The notes under the pieces are model-generated. The model did no database searches and had not been told where the DNA came from. It saw only the letters and a list, made by a program, of their open reading frames with translations. 64,000 bases of DNA from Corythucha ciliata. Taxonomy: Eukaryota; Arthropoda; Insecta; Hemiptera; Tingidae. Of the stretch, positions 45,911-58,813 are shown one piece after another; position 1 is the first letter of the stretch; each line of letters opens with the position of its first letter. The position numbers and the translations under genes were made by a program. The stretch is from the NCBI GenBank assembly GCA_038030265.1, contig CM075938.1, positions 50,151,189 to 50,215,188 of the forward strand, in the 5' to 3' direction.

Positions 45911-46573
45911 GGGCGTAAAATGGTTTTACATCCTTAGTAGGACATTGTCGACCCGACTCTGCGAGCAGATAAGTTATTGAATAAACGAATTTGTATTTCT
46001 AAAAAGCCACTGAATCGCAACATTGGAGTCAAGTCGCCGTGAAATTGCTATACATTCGTAGGTGAAAATCTGCACAATTTAAAGTTTCGGGCCCTATCAG
46101 CAAAACAACAAGCAATATCTGGTACGTATTTTTGCGAAATGGCAAGTTCGAGGTCCGGATGGCGACCAAAGCTTGATGAATAGGCTCGAAATGAGGTCAT
46201 TTCGAGCTAAATTGTGTGTTACGGGTCTGATTAATTCTAACAACGGCGATCTTATGGTCTTAATTTTAAAGCCTGCCAGGAAAATAACGCTGTTTCTGAG
46301 CTGAAGATTTGCGAAATCACCAGTTTCTAGCCTTTATATCAGCACGAAATTGGAAGTTTCGGTGTTTGTTCGTTTAGTGAAAAGGGAACCCGGGCAAGCC
46401 GGCCATGACAGCACCCAAACTAAGTTGCAAACGTATTGGAGCCAAATATCCGAGAAATCGGAAGTTTGGCCGTCTTTTTTTAGTGCATTTCATTCCTGTG
46501 GCGTCTATCCCCCACTGATGGCTGGATGCGAAATCTCCCCCCCCTTATGAGCAGTAATCCCCCCTCTCATGTA

Positions 46574-46860
46574 TTAAGGGGGAGTTGCACACGTGTTTCC
46601 TCGACCCCCCTCCAATCATACCTCGCCTACTCCGCGTTACGGAAATTACCGCCGTATATCTGCACCAATCATGGACTTCAAGGGCTCATTTAAATCTTCA
46701 GGAAATTCCGCACAACCGTACGATCTTGCTTTCCTAAATAAGTCGTCGAAAGAGTGTGAATTTTCAAGGTAAAAGTTTATGTGCGTTTTACAGTTATTTC
46801 AGGGATGAAATATGAAAAAGGAGGGAGGGTCCAGGAAACACATGTGCAACTGCCCCTTAA
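46574..46860. mobile_element. MITE flanked by TTAA with gttgcaca ends
   Basis: After TTAA (46574-46577) the left arm reads GGGGGAGTTGCACACGTGTT. The right arm inverted, after TTAA (46857-46860), reads GGGGCAGTTGCACATGTGTT. The arms are about 45 bases. TTAA on both sides is the piggyBac-type target. Confidence 0.8.
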
Positions 46861-47034
46861 AGACCTATAAGATGGAAAATTACAGTGAAAAACAACGTTT
46901 ATGACTAGTAGGTATACCTACTTTAATTATTTTTTTCCTAGTGATACACAAGTGTAGAAAACCTGGAGATTTCAGTGCCTAATTTTGACAAATGGATGAA
47001 ATCAACACCACGTAGCGTTAGATTATGGCTTATT

Positions 47035-47475
47035 CTTAGTTCTAGCCGCGAATTAGCACTTTTTCTTAATTTCAGCCGTGAATTAGATTGGCCTTTTCAG
47101 TAGCGAAATGGCGAATTAGCGTTTCCTTTATTTTAGCTGCGCATTAGTGGGGGTTTTTCACTTCTAGTCATGAATTAGCGCTTTTCATTCACCAGATTGC
47201 CGCGAATTGGTATTCTCTCAATTTTAACCGGTAATAAGCGTATTTTTTTCAATTTCACCTGGATATTTGAGCTTTTTTTCAATTTTAGCCGCAAATTAGC
47301 GTTTTAATTTCAAACGCTCATAGTCATGAATTAGCTGTTTTTCCAGTCTTGGCCATTAGTTAGCGCCTTTTCTCAATTTTGGCCAAGAAGATTCTTTCAT
47401 CAACGAGTCGCGAATTGGCGTTTACTTAATTGTAGTCGTGAATTTGCGTTCTTCTCAATTTTGGCAGTGTGTCGG
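47035..47475. repeat. minisatellite B, reverse orientation
   Basis: Units of gccgcgaattagcactttttc type with the 29-base spacing, ending at the left arm of the 47483-48278 inverted repeat. Confidence 0.8.
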
Positions 47476-47482
47476 CCCTTTT

Positions 47483-48278
47483 TACGGTTTTTTATAAATG
47501 TCCCCCTCCTACCGAATTTGCCTTTCGAATCTACAAATAATCAAAAAAACTTGCGTATCAATTAAGCTTTCTAATGACCCCAAACTTCTTGAAATAGTCG
47601 TCGCCCTTAAACATAGCCCGGATCACCTAAAATCGTGATGTTCAAAAAGAAACTGTGCCCAGAAATCAAAATATGAAAATGGCACTGATGTTACGGTCCA
47701 ATATCCGTTCCGATTTTAGACCCTCAGGCAGGAAGAACTATTTGGTCTTGGTCTCACCAGGCCGGCCAGAAGTCCGGCAACGTACGGCTGATTGAGACCA
47801 GGACCTAGTAAATTTGATAGCTAATGGTCTGAACGGTCGCAATAGAGACTGGGCCGCACCCTCTGTGCAATTTTCACGATTCTCCGGTGGTTCTAACCCC
47901 TAATGTCATACTCGTTCATCCCTGGAAGTCGACGTTTATAGTAAGACTGAATAATAAGACTACTAGGCGGCAAGAATGTCTTAGTTTTCGAGTCGATGTT
48001 TCTTGTATCTCTGAATCGTGCTATCGGAAAATATAATCAATCTTGCCGGCTATCAGTTTTATCGTAAATCCTAACTTTAAACGTTTGCTTTCGGGGCACA
48101 TTTTCCTTTAAAGAATCACGATTTTCGGTGATCAGGGATATGTTTTAGGGCGTACAGACGACCATTTCGAGAAGTTTGGGGGTCATTAGAAAGCTTAATT
48201 GATACGTAAGTTTTTTTGATAATTTGCAGATTCGAAAAGCAAATTCGGTAGGAGGGGGACATTTTTAAGAAACCGTTA
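47483..48278. mobile_element. large inverted-repeat element, arms about 180 bases
   Basis: Left arm 47483-47660 (including atgtccccctcctaccgaat and acttgcgtatcaattaagct) pairs with 48100-48278. Identity is high except for small indels. The roughly 430-base centre has a small internal hairpin (ggtcttggtctcacca, tgagaccaggacc) and no open frame of note. Confidence 0.8.
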
Positions 48279-48704
48279 CAAAATAATTCTACCAGAAACC
48301 TTGAGATTTGAGCGAAGAAAAAGAGGGTTTCTAGTACTTTTAGTCAAAGAAGCATGAAGTCCGTTCTGATAGATAATTTTCCTAGCTTTCAAAATGTATG
48401 TTTCTTTCAAAATTTTAATGGGGTGACAGCTGTGAATTTGCGAGTTTCTGCGAAAAAATCAGAATTTCAACGGAAATCACACAAAGAATCATATCTCCTG
48501 AACGGTGCAAGATATAACGTCCCGGAAGGTCACGTTTAATTCCATTTTTTATGTAGTTTCACCCTAATTTTTTTTTGCAACACTACCAAAAATTCACCCA
48601 TTATAAAAGAACTGGATTGCTCGTCACTGCTGAAAAAGTGTGGCCATCAGAAAGTGGATGAGAGGGATGTGGTTTCAAAATAGTTGCCATAACTACACGA
48701 GGAG

Positions 48705-49020
48705 TGGATGGGTGAGGACCAAGGTGACTAAATTTTCTATAGGTGCCGCAGATCACTGCCCTTCACCCACGTCACGAGCAGTCCCACCCGCCATTGCGCT
48801 GGAACCAGTACATTATTAATTGTTATTGGGTTGTGATTTTTGAGAATTCATAAACTTCAATTTCAAAATTAACTTGCTCTGCTGCTCTAGGGTGAGCAAT
48901 CTGGAGTAAAGGACTGCTGGTGACGTCAGTCTCCACCCCTCCTGTCCGATGGACAGGGGGAAATCTGCGGCACCTATAGTAAAGTTTAACCACCTTGGGT
49001 GAGGACGGAGTATTTATCAG
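48705..49020. mobile_element. inverted-repeat element with ctataggtgccgcagat arms
   Basis: ctataggtgccgcagat near 48738-48754 meets its inverse atctgcggcacctatag near 48963-48979. Weaker pairing runs outward through ccttggt/accaagg and inward through cacgtcac/gtgacgtc. Confidence 0.55.
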
Positions 49021-49534
49021 GGGACGGCGCACCCCTTCCAAGCCCCTCCAGTCCGCTGTGAGTAATCCAGGTTTATATATCGTTGATTTAGCCATATTAC
49101 AAATAGGCTGAGGGCTTTCATGCTCATTATCAAAGCCGTTTGCCATTACAAAAAGCCTAACTTGTCTAGGCTCTTGGTAAAGAGGCTTTACTCGTTTCGC
49201 CGTATTGTGTTACACCCAGCCTACTGACAACGAATCACTTGCGTGCCCAGGTAGGTAGGTCAGAACTGAAAGGAGGATTTATGCCAAAGTCAAGGAAGCT
49301 TCATAAATCGTCATCGGAAGGCTTCTCGAGGACGCCTTGACAAGAGGAACGTTCATAAATACGGCCCTATTAGCCTAATTCCCCAGTCCTATTCAACCGG
49401 AAGAAAATTTGTCCTATTTGATAAATGTTGTGGAGAGGAATATGAATATGAGCGGCCTGCCTAAGGCATTGCCCTCAGCGACCAGTTTCACAACTATATG
49501 TTCTACCAGTTAGATAAATTTCCCAAAGGAAAAC

Positions 49535-49704
49535 TTGATTTGCTGCTGAGGGCAAACGGCGCCCCTGGGAGACGCTCATTTTCGTATTCGGCACCATAAA
49601 ACCTGTTGATTGAGAACATTTGTTAAATATGAATGAGTTGATAAGTTCATTCGGTTTATTCATGTTCCACATTGACGGGCCACTGAGGACAAGTGCCCTA
49701 TAGG
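49535..49704. repeat. dispersed repeat P, second locus, left part
   Basis: ctgagggcaaacggcgcccc, gagacgctcattttcgtatt and ggtttattcatgttccacat parallel 13180-13440. The right part of the unit continues at 51116-51160, beyond the inserted element. Confidence 0.6.
49697..49704. repeat. left target site duplication CCTATAGG
   Basis: Identical to 51108-51115. The site is itself palindromic. Confidence 0.85.
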
Positions 49705-51107
49705 TAGTGTTGAATCGATACCAACAAAGTATCGATACTTTACTCATTTGAAGTATCGAATGGGAAGTATCGAATGATATTTGGTATCGAATGAAAAGTA
49801 TCGATACTCATATAACTTGTTTACAGTATCGTATAAAAAGTATCGATATATACTCGGTATCGGTACAGAAGTACCGATACCAAAAGTACTTCGTATTGAT
49901 TCAAAAGTACCGATACCGTAGTGGTATCGATTCAACAAGCTTGTAATAAAACCCCTGCACCACCACCCAACAAAAGCCAAAAGCACTACCATCTCAACCA
50001 CTACTCCCTTATACAAATACAGATTCATTTTAATTGAAACACAATGACTACTTAAGCTCGATGCACGCTATGCAACTTTTGAAATAGGATTGCCTACCGA
50101 TTTTAAAAAATATCCGGTCACTACCGGGGACCATATATTTCATTTCGACCTCCAAATAAATAGCAATATGCTACGAAAAATGCATAGTGTGCACCGAGCT
50201 TATAACTCTCTTACTTAACCGATACTTTTACGATACCGAATGAATATACCCGATACCGAATATCTACTCATTTGAATCAATACCCATTCGATACCGAGTA
50301 AAAGTACTCATTTGAAACGATACCCATTCGATACCGAGTATTTACTTGTTTGAATCAATACCCATTCGATACCGAGTAAAAGTACTCATTTGAATCAATA
50401 CCCATTCGATACCGAGTATTTACTTGTTTGAATCAATACCCATTCGATACCGAGTAAAATTACTCATTTGAATCAATACTCATTCGATACCGAGTAAAAG
50501 TACTCATTTGAAACGATACCGAATCAATACCCATTCGATACCGAGTAAAAGTACTCATTTGAATCAATACCCATTCGATACCGAGTAAAAGTACTCGAAT
50601 GGGTATTGATTCAAGCGAGTAAATACTCGGTATCGAATGGGTATTGATTCAAACAAGTAAATACTCGGTATCGAATGGGTATCGTTTCAAACGAGTACTT
50701 TTACTCGGTATCGAATGGGTATTGATTCGGTATCGTTTCAAATGAGTACTTTTACTCGGTATCGAATGGGTATTGATTCAGTATCGTACTAGTTTTAATC
50801 AATACCCATTCGATACCAATTAAAGTACTCATTTCAAACGGTACGATTCCGACGCCGGGAGTTCACGTGTTTAAATTAATTTAAAAAATGTAAAAAAATA
50901 AAAAATACTCGGTATTGATTGAAAAGTATCGAATCGTACTCAGTATCGAATGAAAAGTATCGATTCCTGAAGTACTCATTTCCCAGTATCGAATCAAAGT
51001 ATCGAAATAGTACTTGGTATCGAAAAAAGTATCGATACCAAAACTACTGGGTATCGATTGAAAAGTATCGATACTTTACTCTATTTAGTGGTATCGATTC
51101 AACACTA
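49705..51107. mobile_element. complete non-autonomous hAT-type element rich in GTATCGATAC
   Basis: Both ends are TAGTGTTGAATCGATACC, a perfect 18-base terminal inverted repeat of the hAT form (YARNG start). Perfect 8-base duplications CCTATAGG flank it. The interior is an array of about 40-base units built on cccattcgataccgagtaaa agtactcatttgaatcaata (50260-50590), then the same array inverted (50590-50800). Unique segments lie outside the array. There is no transposase. A truncated second copy lies at 33906-35717. Confidence 0.9.
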
Positions 51108-51115
51108 CCTATAGG
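51108..51115. repeat. right target site duplication CCTATAGG
   Basis: Exact match to 49697-49704, immediately outside the inverted repeat. Confidence 0.85.
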
Positions 51116-51260
51116 CAGACGCTCACATTCATATTCAGCCCGAAGACTGTCGCCAGCTCTATCAGTGCTCAACGTACTATTTTTATCAGCGTTATTTTTC
51201 CGTATTGGTTTATTTTGCATTTTTTTACAAAGAACGGTTTGATTCAGGAGAAACCAATTT
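51116..51260. repeat. dispersed repeat P, second locus, right part
   Basis: gcagacgctcacattcatat plus tcagccc continues the repeat cut at 49704. Joining the two sides gives the order seen at 13372-13422. Confidence 0.55.
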
Positions 51261-52170
51261 AGGGATGTTCACTCATTCAAAAATCAAATGTAGTACCTAC
51301 ACGAGATCGGCTGCTTTAAAAACAAAATTCACCGGTTTGACTCCCCCCCCCCCCAAAAAAAAACTTTGCTGAAGAGGGGGGAGGGTTAAAAAACCAATTT
51401 ATCGCGTTCGGCTTTGCGTAGGTAAAACAAATAAATAATAACACATTTCGAGGGTTTGACTCGTCAAAACCTAACTTTAAGGACAGGAACGCTCTCATTC
51501 AAAAAACTAAAGACGCGTGTCCCGCTCATACAAAAACCAACCTCTGAGGGGGGGGGGGGGGCATTGGTTCTCATTCGAAACCAAACACGGCTTTTCCTCT
51601 CACCATCAGAAAAACACTTTTTGGATGTGGCTATTACAACGGCCAATATCGCAGTATATTTTGCGGGTTTTGCTCGTTTCAAAACGAACAGATAGACTGT
51701 TGTAAGGGGGTGGGGGGATCTCACAACAAACAAATTTCGAGGTTGTCCTAATATCACGTGTTTGGTTCCTTCAAAACTGGAATTGGCAATCAAAAAACAA
51801 CACACCGAGAGTTTGGCTTTTCAAAAACTACAATTTCACGAGTTTGGCTCAGTCAAAAGCCAAACACGATTCTGGAACTTTCAAAACCAAAGTCTCTTCT
51901 AAAAAACAATTTCAGTGATTTTAGCTTTTTCATGAACCCAATTTCTTAGGTTTGACTTTTTCGAAAATCAGTTTCACGGGTTTGGCTAATTCGATAAATT
52001 AATTTGGCACATTCAATAACCACAATGCACGGATTTTGTTCCTTGAAAACTTGAATTTCTTGATTTTAGATATTTCAACCTGAAAGCAGACTTTAGAACA
52101 TTTGAAATTCACATGTCGTGAAATTGGTTCCTTCAAACCCCAATTTCACGAATTTGCACTCATTCAGGTG
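51261..52170. repeat. minisatellite D, reverse orientation, 0.9 kb
   Basis: Units such as gaaccaatttcacgggttt ggctcattc with large variation and a G13 run at 51549-51561. Several overlapping open frames on both strands are by-products. Confidence 0.65.
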
Positions 52171-54050
52171 TAAACGTTGGGTTTGACTTCTGCCGGAAAC
52201 GGATCAAACAATTGGAATTGCCTCCAGGGGCTCATTTCGGCCCTGAGGTTGTCAACTGGTCTTCGAATCCAAATTGTTTGTTGGCTTGAGACCCACGGCA
52301 CCATCTTCTGTCAGGGAGCCTGGGGCAAGTCAACAAAGAACGATGCCCCTGAAATAAGTTTCGGTTTAATTTTCTTGGAAGAGATCAATATACCCCTTTG
52401 GGCACCCAAAGGACATCAACCCTTTAGGGTTATTCGCGCGTGCCAATTTCGAGGCCACTTCGCTATGAGCACTCAACACAGTTCAGTACCACCTTCCCTT
52501 ATGCTGTGCTGTCTGGCCATTCAACTCGCTCCATGCGAGACGAAGTACTTTTTTTTATAAATTCTTTTCCACTCGAAATCGTTTACACAATTACTGGGAT
52601 CAAGTAGCCCTGAACTTTACGGAAAAAGGAGGTCTTACCTTCTTTTATAATTTTTTTTTTTTTTTTTTTTTATAAAAAGAAACTAACGTTTCCAGCAATC
52701 TTATCAAGCGAAGGTCTCATAGGCCATTCCCCTTCATTTATCTGATTTTGACTGATATCCTGTCGTAAAAAGCGGTTGCTTCACGACCACAACCCATGCA
52801 CAACCCCTTGGCCATCAGAGCCCCCATGATAAAAGACCGTTAAAACCCTCAACAGGGAGGACTCCGGGTTTATTTCCTCTTCCGGGAATACCGAAAGAAC
52901 AAACAACCGTTGTCGCCCCACAAGCTGCCTTTCCTTAATTCCCATTCGACAAAACTATGGAGACACGATTAACACAGCTCGTAAATAAAGCGACGCTTGG
53001 CCTTGCTCGATGATGATGGCAGGTGGGAGGGGGGGGATAAGTGCGCTACTTGAAATCCTTTAAGTGCAACAACTGTCTCGTGGGGGAACGTAATTAGAAT
53101 GAGACGGGAAATAAAACGTGAAAAAAACTCATTCTCCCCTTCTCTCATCGACATCAGTTTGAGTTATACGCCAATCCTCTGTCACGATTACATTAGAAAT
53201 ATAGTATGATGCAAATTCGAGCCCACTTGAGTTTGAATCCCTTCCTTGATGAATACTAAATGACTTTCGTGTTATATTGAGAGTTAATTGATTCCATTCT
53301 GGAGTACCTATTGAACAATTCATTTATTCCGAGCTCTCTCTCACTCGTGGAGTGAGAGACAAAAGGAAAATGATGAATTTTTCCCAAATAATTAATAAAC
53401 GCTTTTTTTATAATCGAATGATATTAACCGGTTTATCTTATCACGCGAGTTTATTTTATGATCGACGCTTCGGACTTTTACATCCAAGGGAATATAAAAA
53501 AATTGAAATTTGACCTTCATCCATGCTTCTATAAATAAACTTTATACTTCCTCCAAGGAGGATTCGATCGGCGAGAGAAAGGTTGCCTTTTTCTTGGCAA
53601 AAAAAAGTTTCTCCTCTTTTAATGCCGAGAGAAAGTGGCCTCGCGGAGTCTCGTAAAAAAAAAAAAAAAAAAAAAAAAGAGCTTGGCCACTTGGACTGCT
53701 CCCATGGTTTGAAGCAAGCTCATTATCTTAAGTATCTATACGAACGTTACGTGATTGAATGAGATGAACAAGAAAAAAGAGAAACCCGATAACAACGCCT
53801 GTGCCTATGCCAATTCTTTTTTTTAAAAAACGCTCCGCTCTCAAATTTCGTACGGAGAAAAACAATGCAGCTATCACCAACACTTCCCCTTTTGTTATAA
53901 AACTGACGGATTTTATTGCCTTCTTGGCACTTCTTCATGCCCAGCTGGCTAACAATCTGGAAACAAATGAAAGAAGAATGATTTTTATCTCTCTCGCCAC
54001 TGCTCATCTCAGTCTTCCGGCCTTTTAATTTATGCGGAAGGTGGACAAAA
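52171..54050. other. unique DNA, possible isolated exons
   Basis: On the minus strand a strong acceptor (cttctttcatttgtttccag) precedes 53958, followed by IVSQLGMKKCQEGNKIRQFY in frame. Another minus segment (53129-53300, with EFASYYISNVIVTEDW) follows a tactccag. A minus donor (gaaggtaaga) lies near 52640. No chain could be closed. T and A runs at about 52648-52670 and 53656-53678 are long. Confidence 0.25.
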
Positions 54051-54345
54051 AAAACAAACATGAAACCGAAAGCCCCAGGTTTCAGAACTTCATGGGTTTT
54101 GCTCCCTTCAGAAGGATGGACAGTTTTTCGTCCTTGGAAAGCTATCGTGAAGGCAGGGGGGGGGATAGGGTTAAAGGAACTTTTTGGGGTCGAAATCGAA
54201 GCTTACATGGCTGAATGTTCGGTTTGGTTAGCCCCTAAAGAACTCCAAATTTCACGGATTTGACAAACTCGTAGGTAGGTGCACCAAATTCGCAGTTTCT
54301 AACATTAATTTTGTGGATTTATCTGGAGCCGATACCTACGAGAAA
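54051..54345. repeat. minisatellite D, reverse, few units
   Basis: Units like ccaaatttcacggatttg and gcaccaaattcgcagttt at intervals of about 30 to 40 bases, with a G8 run at about 54158. Confidence 0.45.
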
Positions 54346-54839
54346 GCCCCCCCAGAGGACGAAATTTGCTCTAAATTGCCGGACTGTTGAGAGCCAGGGC
54401 CGAGTAGGACAGAAGGATGGTGGGTAGGAGGGTGTTGGTGAGACTGAAGACCATTGTCGAACTCTGCTAGTGGTGCCAGCCACTACTACCAGTCCTGGTT
54501 CGACCTCACGCGGTTCTCGTCAGGCTTTGGCGAGAAGCACGATCTTCCCTGGGGCCAAAATGGGGCAATGGGGCCAAAATCAAGGTTTAGCCCCAAAAAC
54601 TTACGTTGCATTTAAGATCATTTTTCAAAAGATCCCTAAAAGAGGCCATTAATTCAGCGAAAAGTGACTAACAGTCCCAGGAAGGGTAATTTTTCTCAAA
54701 GAACTCAGGAAACCGTACCTAAGCGGGTGCAAAGAGACACGTGCCTCCGATGGCAAGCGCACCACGTTAGGCGGCTCTCCTGTCCCTCTGTCTCTGTAAC
54801 TCGAGGATGAGCCAACGTCACGAAATGCCGTTTTTATGA

Positions 54840-56727
54840 AGGCCAAACCCCACGAAATTGGTTTCTGGAAAGTGACAGATCCACAAAATTTTGGGTTTGA
54901 AACAGCTAAGTCCACGAAATTGCTTTTTGCATGAGTCGCACGCCAGCAAAATTGGTTAATTAAATTACTGACCCCGCGAAACTTCGTATTTGTATGCCGG
55001 CCAAATTGCCATTTTCGGAAGAGCCAGCCCCGCAAAATTGGGTTTTTAATGAGCCAACCCCACGATTTTTTTTCTTCAAGGAGGCAACCCCACAAAATTG
55101 GTATTGAGAGGGCCAATCTCGCGAAATTTTATGTTTGTAAAAGGGGCAGTATCACGAAATTGGTTTTTCAAGTAAGTGAAACCCGGGCAAGCGTTCAGCG
55201 TCCGTTGAATTTTGAAAGAGACAAACTGACGGAATTTCGTTTATTTTGACAAGGTGCCAAGGGCGAAATTAAGTTATTGAACGAGGCAAAAACGTTAAAT
55301 TGGAGTCTGTAAGTGTCAAATCTGGACTCCGAAAGAGCCGAAGCCACGGAATTGCTTTTATAAAGGTCCCAATGCGGTTTTAAAGATCCCAAACCCATGA
55401 AATTACTTTTTTGAAAGACCCAACCGCATGAGATTGGATATTGAAATCTAGAATTCCGTGAAATTGGCTTTTTAGGGAGCAGGTACCGCGTAATCGGGCT
55501 CTGTGAGTGCCCCACTACATTGCCGACAACCGACTAAATTGCTGTTTAAAAGATCCTACGCCCTAGATAATTTGTTTTTGAGTGGTGTGAAATCCATTGG
55601 TTTGTTTTTGGGAGCCCACCCTGCGAAATAGGGTTTTCACGAAATTGGTATTTTAAGGAGCCAAACCCATTGAAATTGGTATTTCGAGGACCCAAATCCG
55701 GGAATTTGTTTTTTAAGACCCAAACCTACTAAATTCGAATCCAAATCCCGGAAATTTTGTATTTAGAGTACCTATTTACCCACGCCATTTGATTAATTCA
55801 GGACCCGAACCCTCGAAATTGTTATTATGAGGACCCAAAAAACCCTAGAACTAGCTTTTGTGGGACCCACAAAACTACATTTGACACAGCTTTACAGCTA
55901 CATTTGAGGACCCAAACTCGCAACATGCGCGGCTTTGGTATTCAGAGGGATTTTTGCGAATCCAAACCTATTCTCAAAACTCAGTACTACCCAAACCCAT
56001 GGAATTGGTTTTTAAGGATCAAAACCTAAGAATATTATTATTTAGAAGACATGGACTGGCGAATTTTAATTATTTGCGAGGACCCAAACCCAATTGGTAC
56101 AATTGCTTTTGTCAGTAGCCCAACCCATGAGTGTGGGTTTTCGGCGAAATTGGGGTTTTTATAACCTGAGCCCTTAGAAATAGGGTCCACGAGCGACCAA
56201 ATTTTTTGGGCCAAACCAAAAAAATGAGTATTTGGATTCTCCAAATACTCATAAAATGTGGTTTTTGAGGGGTCTAAAGTCTGAACCGACGAAATTGACT
56301 TTTAAGGGACCAAACTTACAAAATTGGTATTTTGAGGACCCAAACCCACGGAATTGGATTTTTCCAGGGCCCAAACCCGCGAACTGGATTTTTCGAGGAC
56401 CTAAACCAGCGCAATTTCATTGTTTGAAAACCTAAACTCACGATATTGGTCTTTCGAGGACCTTAAGGCCGCGAAATTGTTTTTTGGGGGCTCAACCCCC
56501 TAGAACTTGTGGTTATTTGAGGAACCAAACCCACGAAATTGGTTTTTTGAGGACCCGAACCCGCGAATTCGATTTTTCGAGGACCTAATTAAACCACTTC
56601 GATTTATTAATTTGACCAAACCATCTAAAACAATTTAAATGTAATTCCCTCAAAAGCTAAGAGCTTGTGCCAGGGGACACAAGTGTCTGGAATGTTTCAC
56701 ATCATAAACAAAAAAACAGAAAAATTA

Positions 56728-56762
<35 letters not shown>

Positions 56763-57560
56763 TAATAATGATTTGAATGACGAGAGCATTGGTATTTGTT
56801 GGATTTTTCAAGGACCCAAACCCACGAAATTGGGTTTTTGTGAACCCAAGCCCACGAAATTTGTTTTTGTGGACCCACAAAATTGTTTTTGTCAGAAACC
56901 AAACCCACGAAATATGTTCCCTTAGGAAACTTATTTTTTTGAATACCCAAACCCACAAATGTGTCGTTAAGAGGATCCAACCCCCTTGAAATTTGTATTT
57001 GAGGAACACAATCCCGCAATATATTGGGCTTCTGAGAGCCCAATACAGCAATATTGCTGTTTTGAGGGCTCAACCCCCAGGAACTTACGTTTTTTGAGGG
57101 CCCCAATTCCTGGAGCCACGTTTTTTGAGGACCTAAACACCTAGAACTTTTTTTTTACGACCGCACCGCAATACATTTTTCGAGGACCCAAACCTACTAA
57201 ATTGGTGTTATATGAGGAATCATACCCGCGAATAATAGCTGCTTTTGGTGGGCATAAACCAGCGGAATTGTGCTTTTCAAGCGGCTATAAAGACGAAACT
57301 AGTTATTGAATTAGCTTAAACAGCGATTCTGTTGTCGAAACCGCGAAATTTAGACTTCAAAACAGGCCAATTGGTTTTTTTGTTTTTCTTGATCGAACCC
57401 TGTGAAATCGCTTTTCTGCGTGATTCCAAGTCGTGAAATTGGCTTTTTAGGGTGGCAATCCTGCGATATTGGCGTTTTCAGTGAGCAAGGCTGCGAACTT
57501 TGGTTCTGTGATTTCCAATAATCCGAAAAAATTTGGGCTTTTGACAGGGCTAAACCCAAG
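54840..57560. repeat. minisatellite D, forward orientation, 2.7 kb
   Basis: About 80 imperfect units of roughly 30 bases with the core aaacccacgaaattggtttt and tgaggacc. The units from 56300 to 57100 are most alike. An AAT microsatellite (about 56727-56761) sits within it. Frames of 60 to 155 residues on both strands, rich in the repeated peptide pattern NPRNW or KPTKL, come from the repeat. Confidence 0.88.
56727..56761. repeat. (AAT)n microsatellite
   Basis: Eleven uninterrupted AAT units, then a gataataatgat remnant. Confidence 0.95.
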
Positions 57561-58291
57561 AAATTGATTTCGTGCGCACAACATAAATGAGTAGTTGTAT
57601 GGTGGTGGTGTATGGGCTCCATGTCAGAAAACCTCAAACTACGCCTACTTCTAGGCTCCCTCTTTAACCAAATTTGAAAGATTTCACTGCTTCGAAAGTG
57701 ACTGCTCATAGAGTTGACTCATTCCAACAACCAATACATCTGGCCCTAAAAAACATATCGTGTTTTGGGGTGAAATAGACTGTTTCCGACGATAATCGGT
57801 AACGCGTCAGCACCTGTGCTATTCATCCACGAGTAGTAGAGGAGGAACCTCTCACAGTCGGCTTCTATAGGAACAAGTGTCTAATTAATAATAATTTTTT
57901 TGTTCACCTTGCCCCAATAAAAATCGCGTCCTATTCCGATTTCAATTAATTGAAATTTTATAGCTTTTCCCCGTTGTATTCGATTCTATAATTTTGATCG
58001 GCTCTAGGATTAATAACGGTACCCGCCACAGAGAACCTAAAACCTCGAGGATCAGGTACCTATATCGGGTAATATAATCAACGCTGACCCCTTCGGTATA
58101 CTCACTGTCAGATAAATGAGTAAGAGGCCATCAGTGACAAGACAAGGAGGTCATTTTTTTTGTGGAAATGGTCATACCAGCAAGGACGCTATATGATACA
58201 CAAAAAAATGTTTTAAAATAATACGTTACGACCTTGTGAATACGGTAATTAACTCCCTCCCGAACACTCATCCTTATTTTTCTGTTTGCAG
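57561..58291. other. unique DNA, no gene seen
   Basis: A/T-rich, with no convincing exon. The last 20 bases form a pyrimidine-rich acceptor for the candidate exon at 58292. Confidence 0.4.
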
Positions 58292-58813
58292 GGTTCTGTA
58301 AACACTTTTTGTTTCTATTGGGTGAGTTTAAATAAAATTTGATTAATGCTTGACGATATTAACTTTTCACACGTGCCTTATAGGAGGCTCCTCGAAACAT
58401 GAAGGAAGACATCCTGATTATTACGTGACAGTTATTATTATTATTTTTTTTTTTTCATTTTGCCTATGCTAGTTTTTGAGCAAAATGTAACTGGTTCATT
58501 CGGCTGATTGAATCCGTTAGGACGTCATCGTGACTCCGCTAGGATTGGGGATAAGGAGAGAGAGTGAGAGAGAAAGAAATAAAGAAAAAAAAATTGACTT
58601 TTTTGTTTGGGAAAACTGCATGATACAATGGATTTAACCGGTGAAAGCAGAACTTCCCATTCGGAAGTTTTTACGCCTTCTTTCTCTTCCATAGGAACTA
58701 ACACCTTTGGAACAGGACTTGAACGGTCTCGGACCTGAAGAAGCACACAAGAAAAAGAAGGCAGAGAAGGCAACAACCTCCTCCAGCACCGTTCTGCTGC
58801 CACTCCTGTGACC
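58292..58813 (+). CDS. possible exons of an unknown plus-strand gene
   Basis: A 30-base exon 58292-58321 has a strong acceptor (ttatttttctgtttgcag) and a strong gtgagt donor. It is open at phase 0 (GSVNTFCFYW). A second acceptor (cgccttctttctcttccatag) opens 58695-58813, reading ELTPLEQDLNGLGPEEAHKK and on to TGA at 58811-58813, also phase 0. Between them another AG (58383) opens a short frame ending at TGA. These could be alternative terminal exons. The minus strand is also open over the second exon. No upstream exons were found and the family is unknown. Confidence 0.25.

Noticed and set aside
54649..57106. Frames up to 155 residues in minisatellite D
   Set aside because: Residue patterns repeat with the 30-base unit and appear on both strands. 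No start context or splice support was found.
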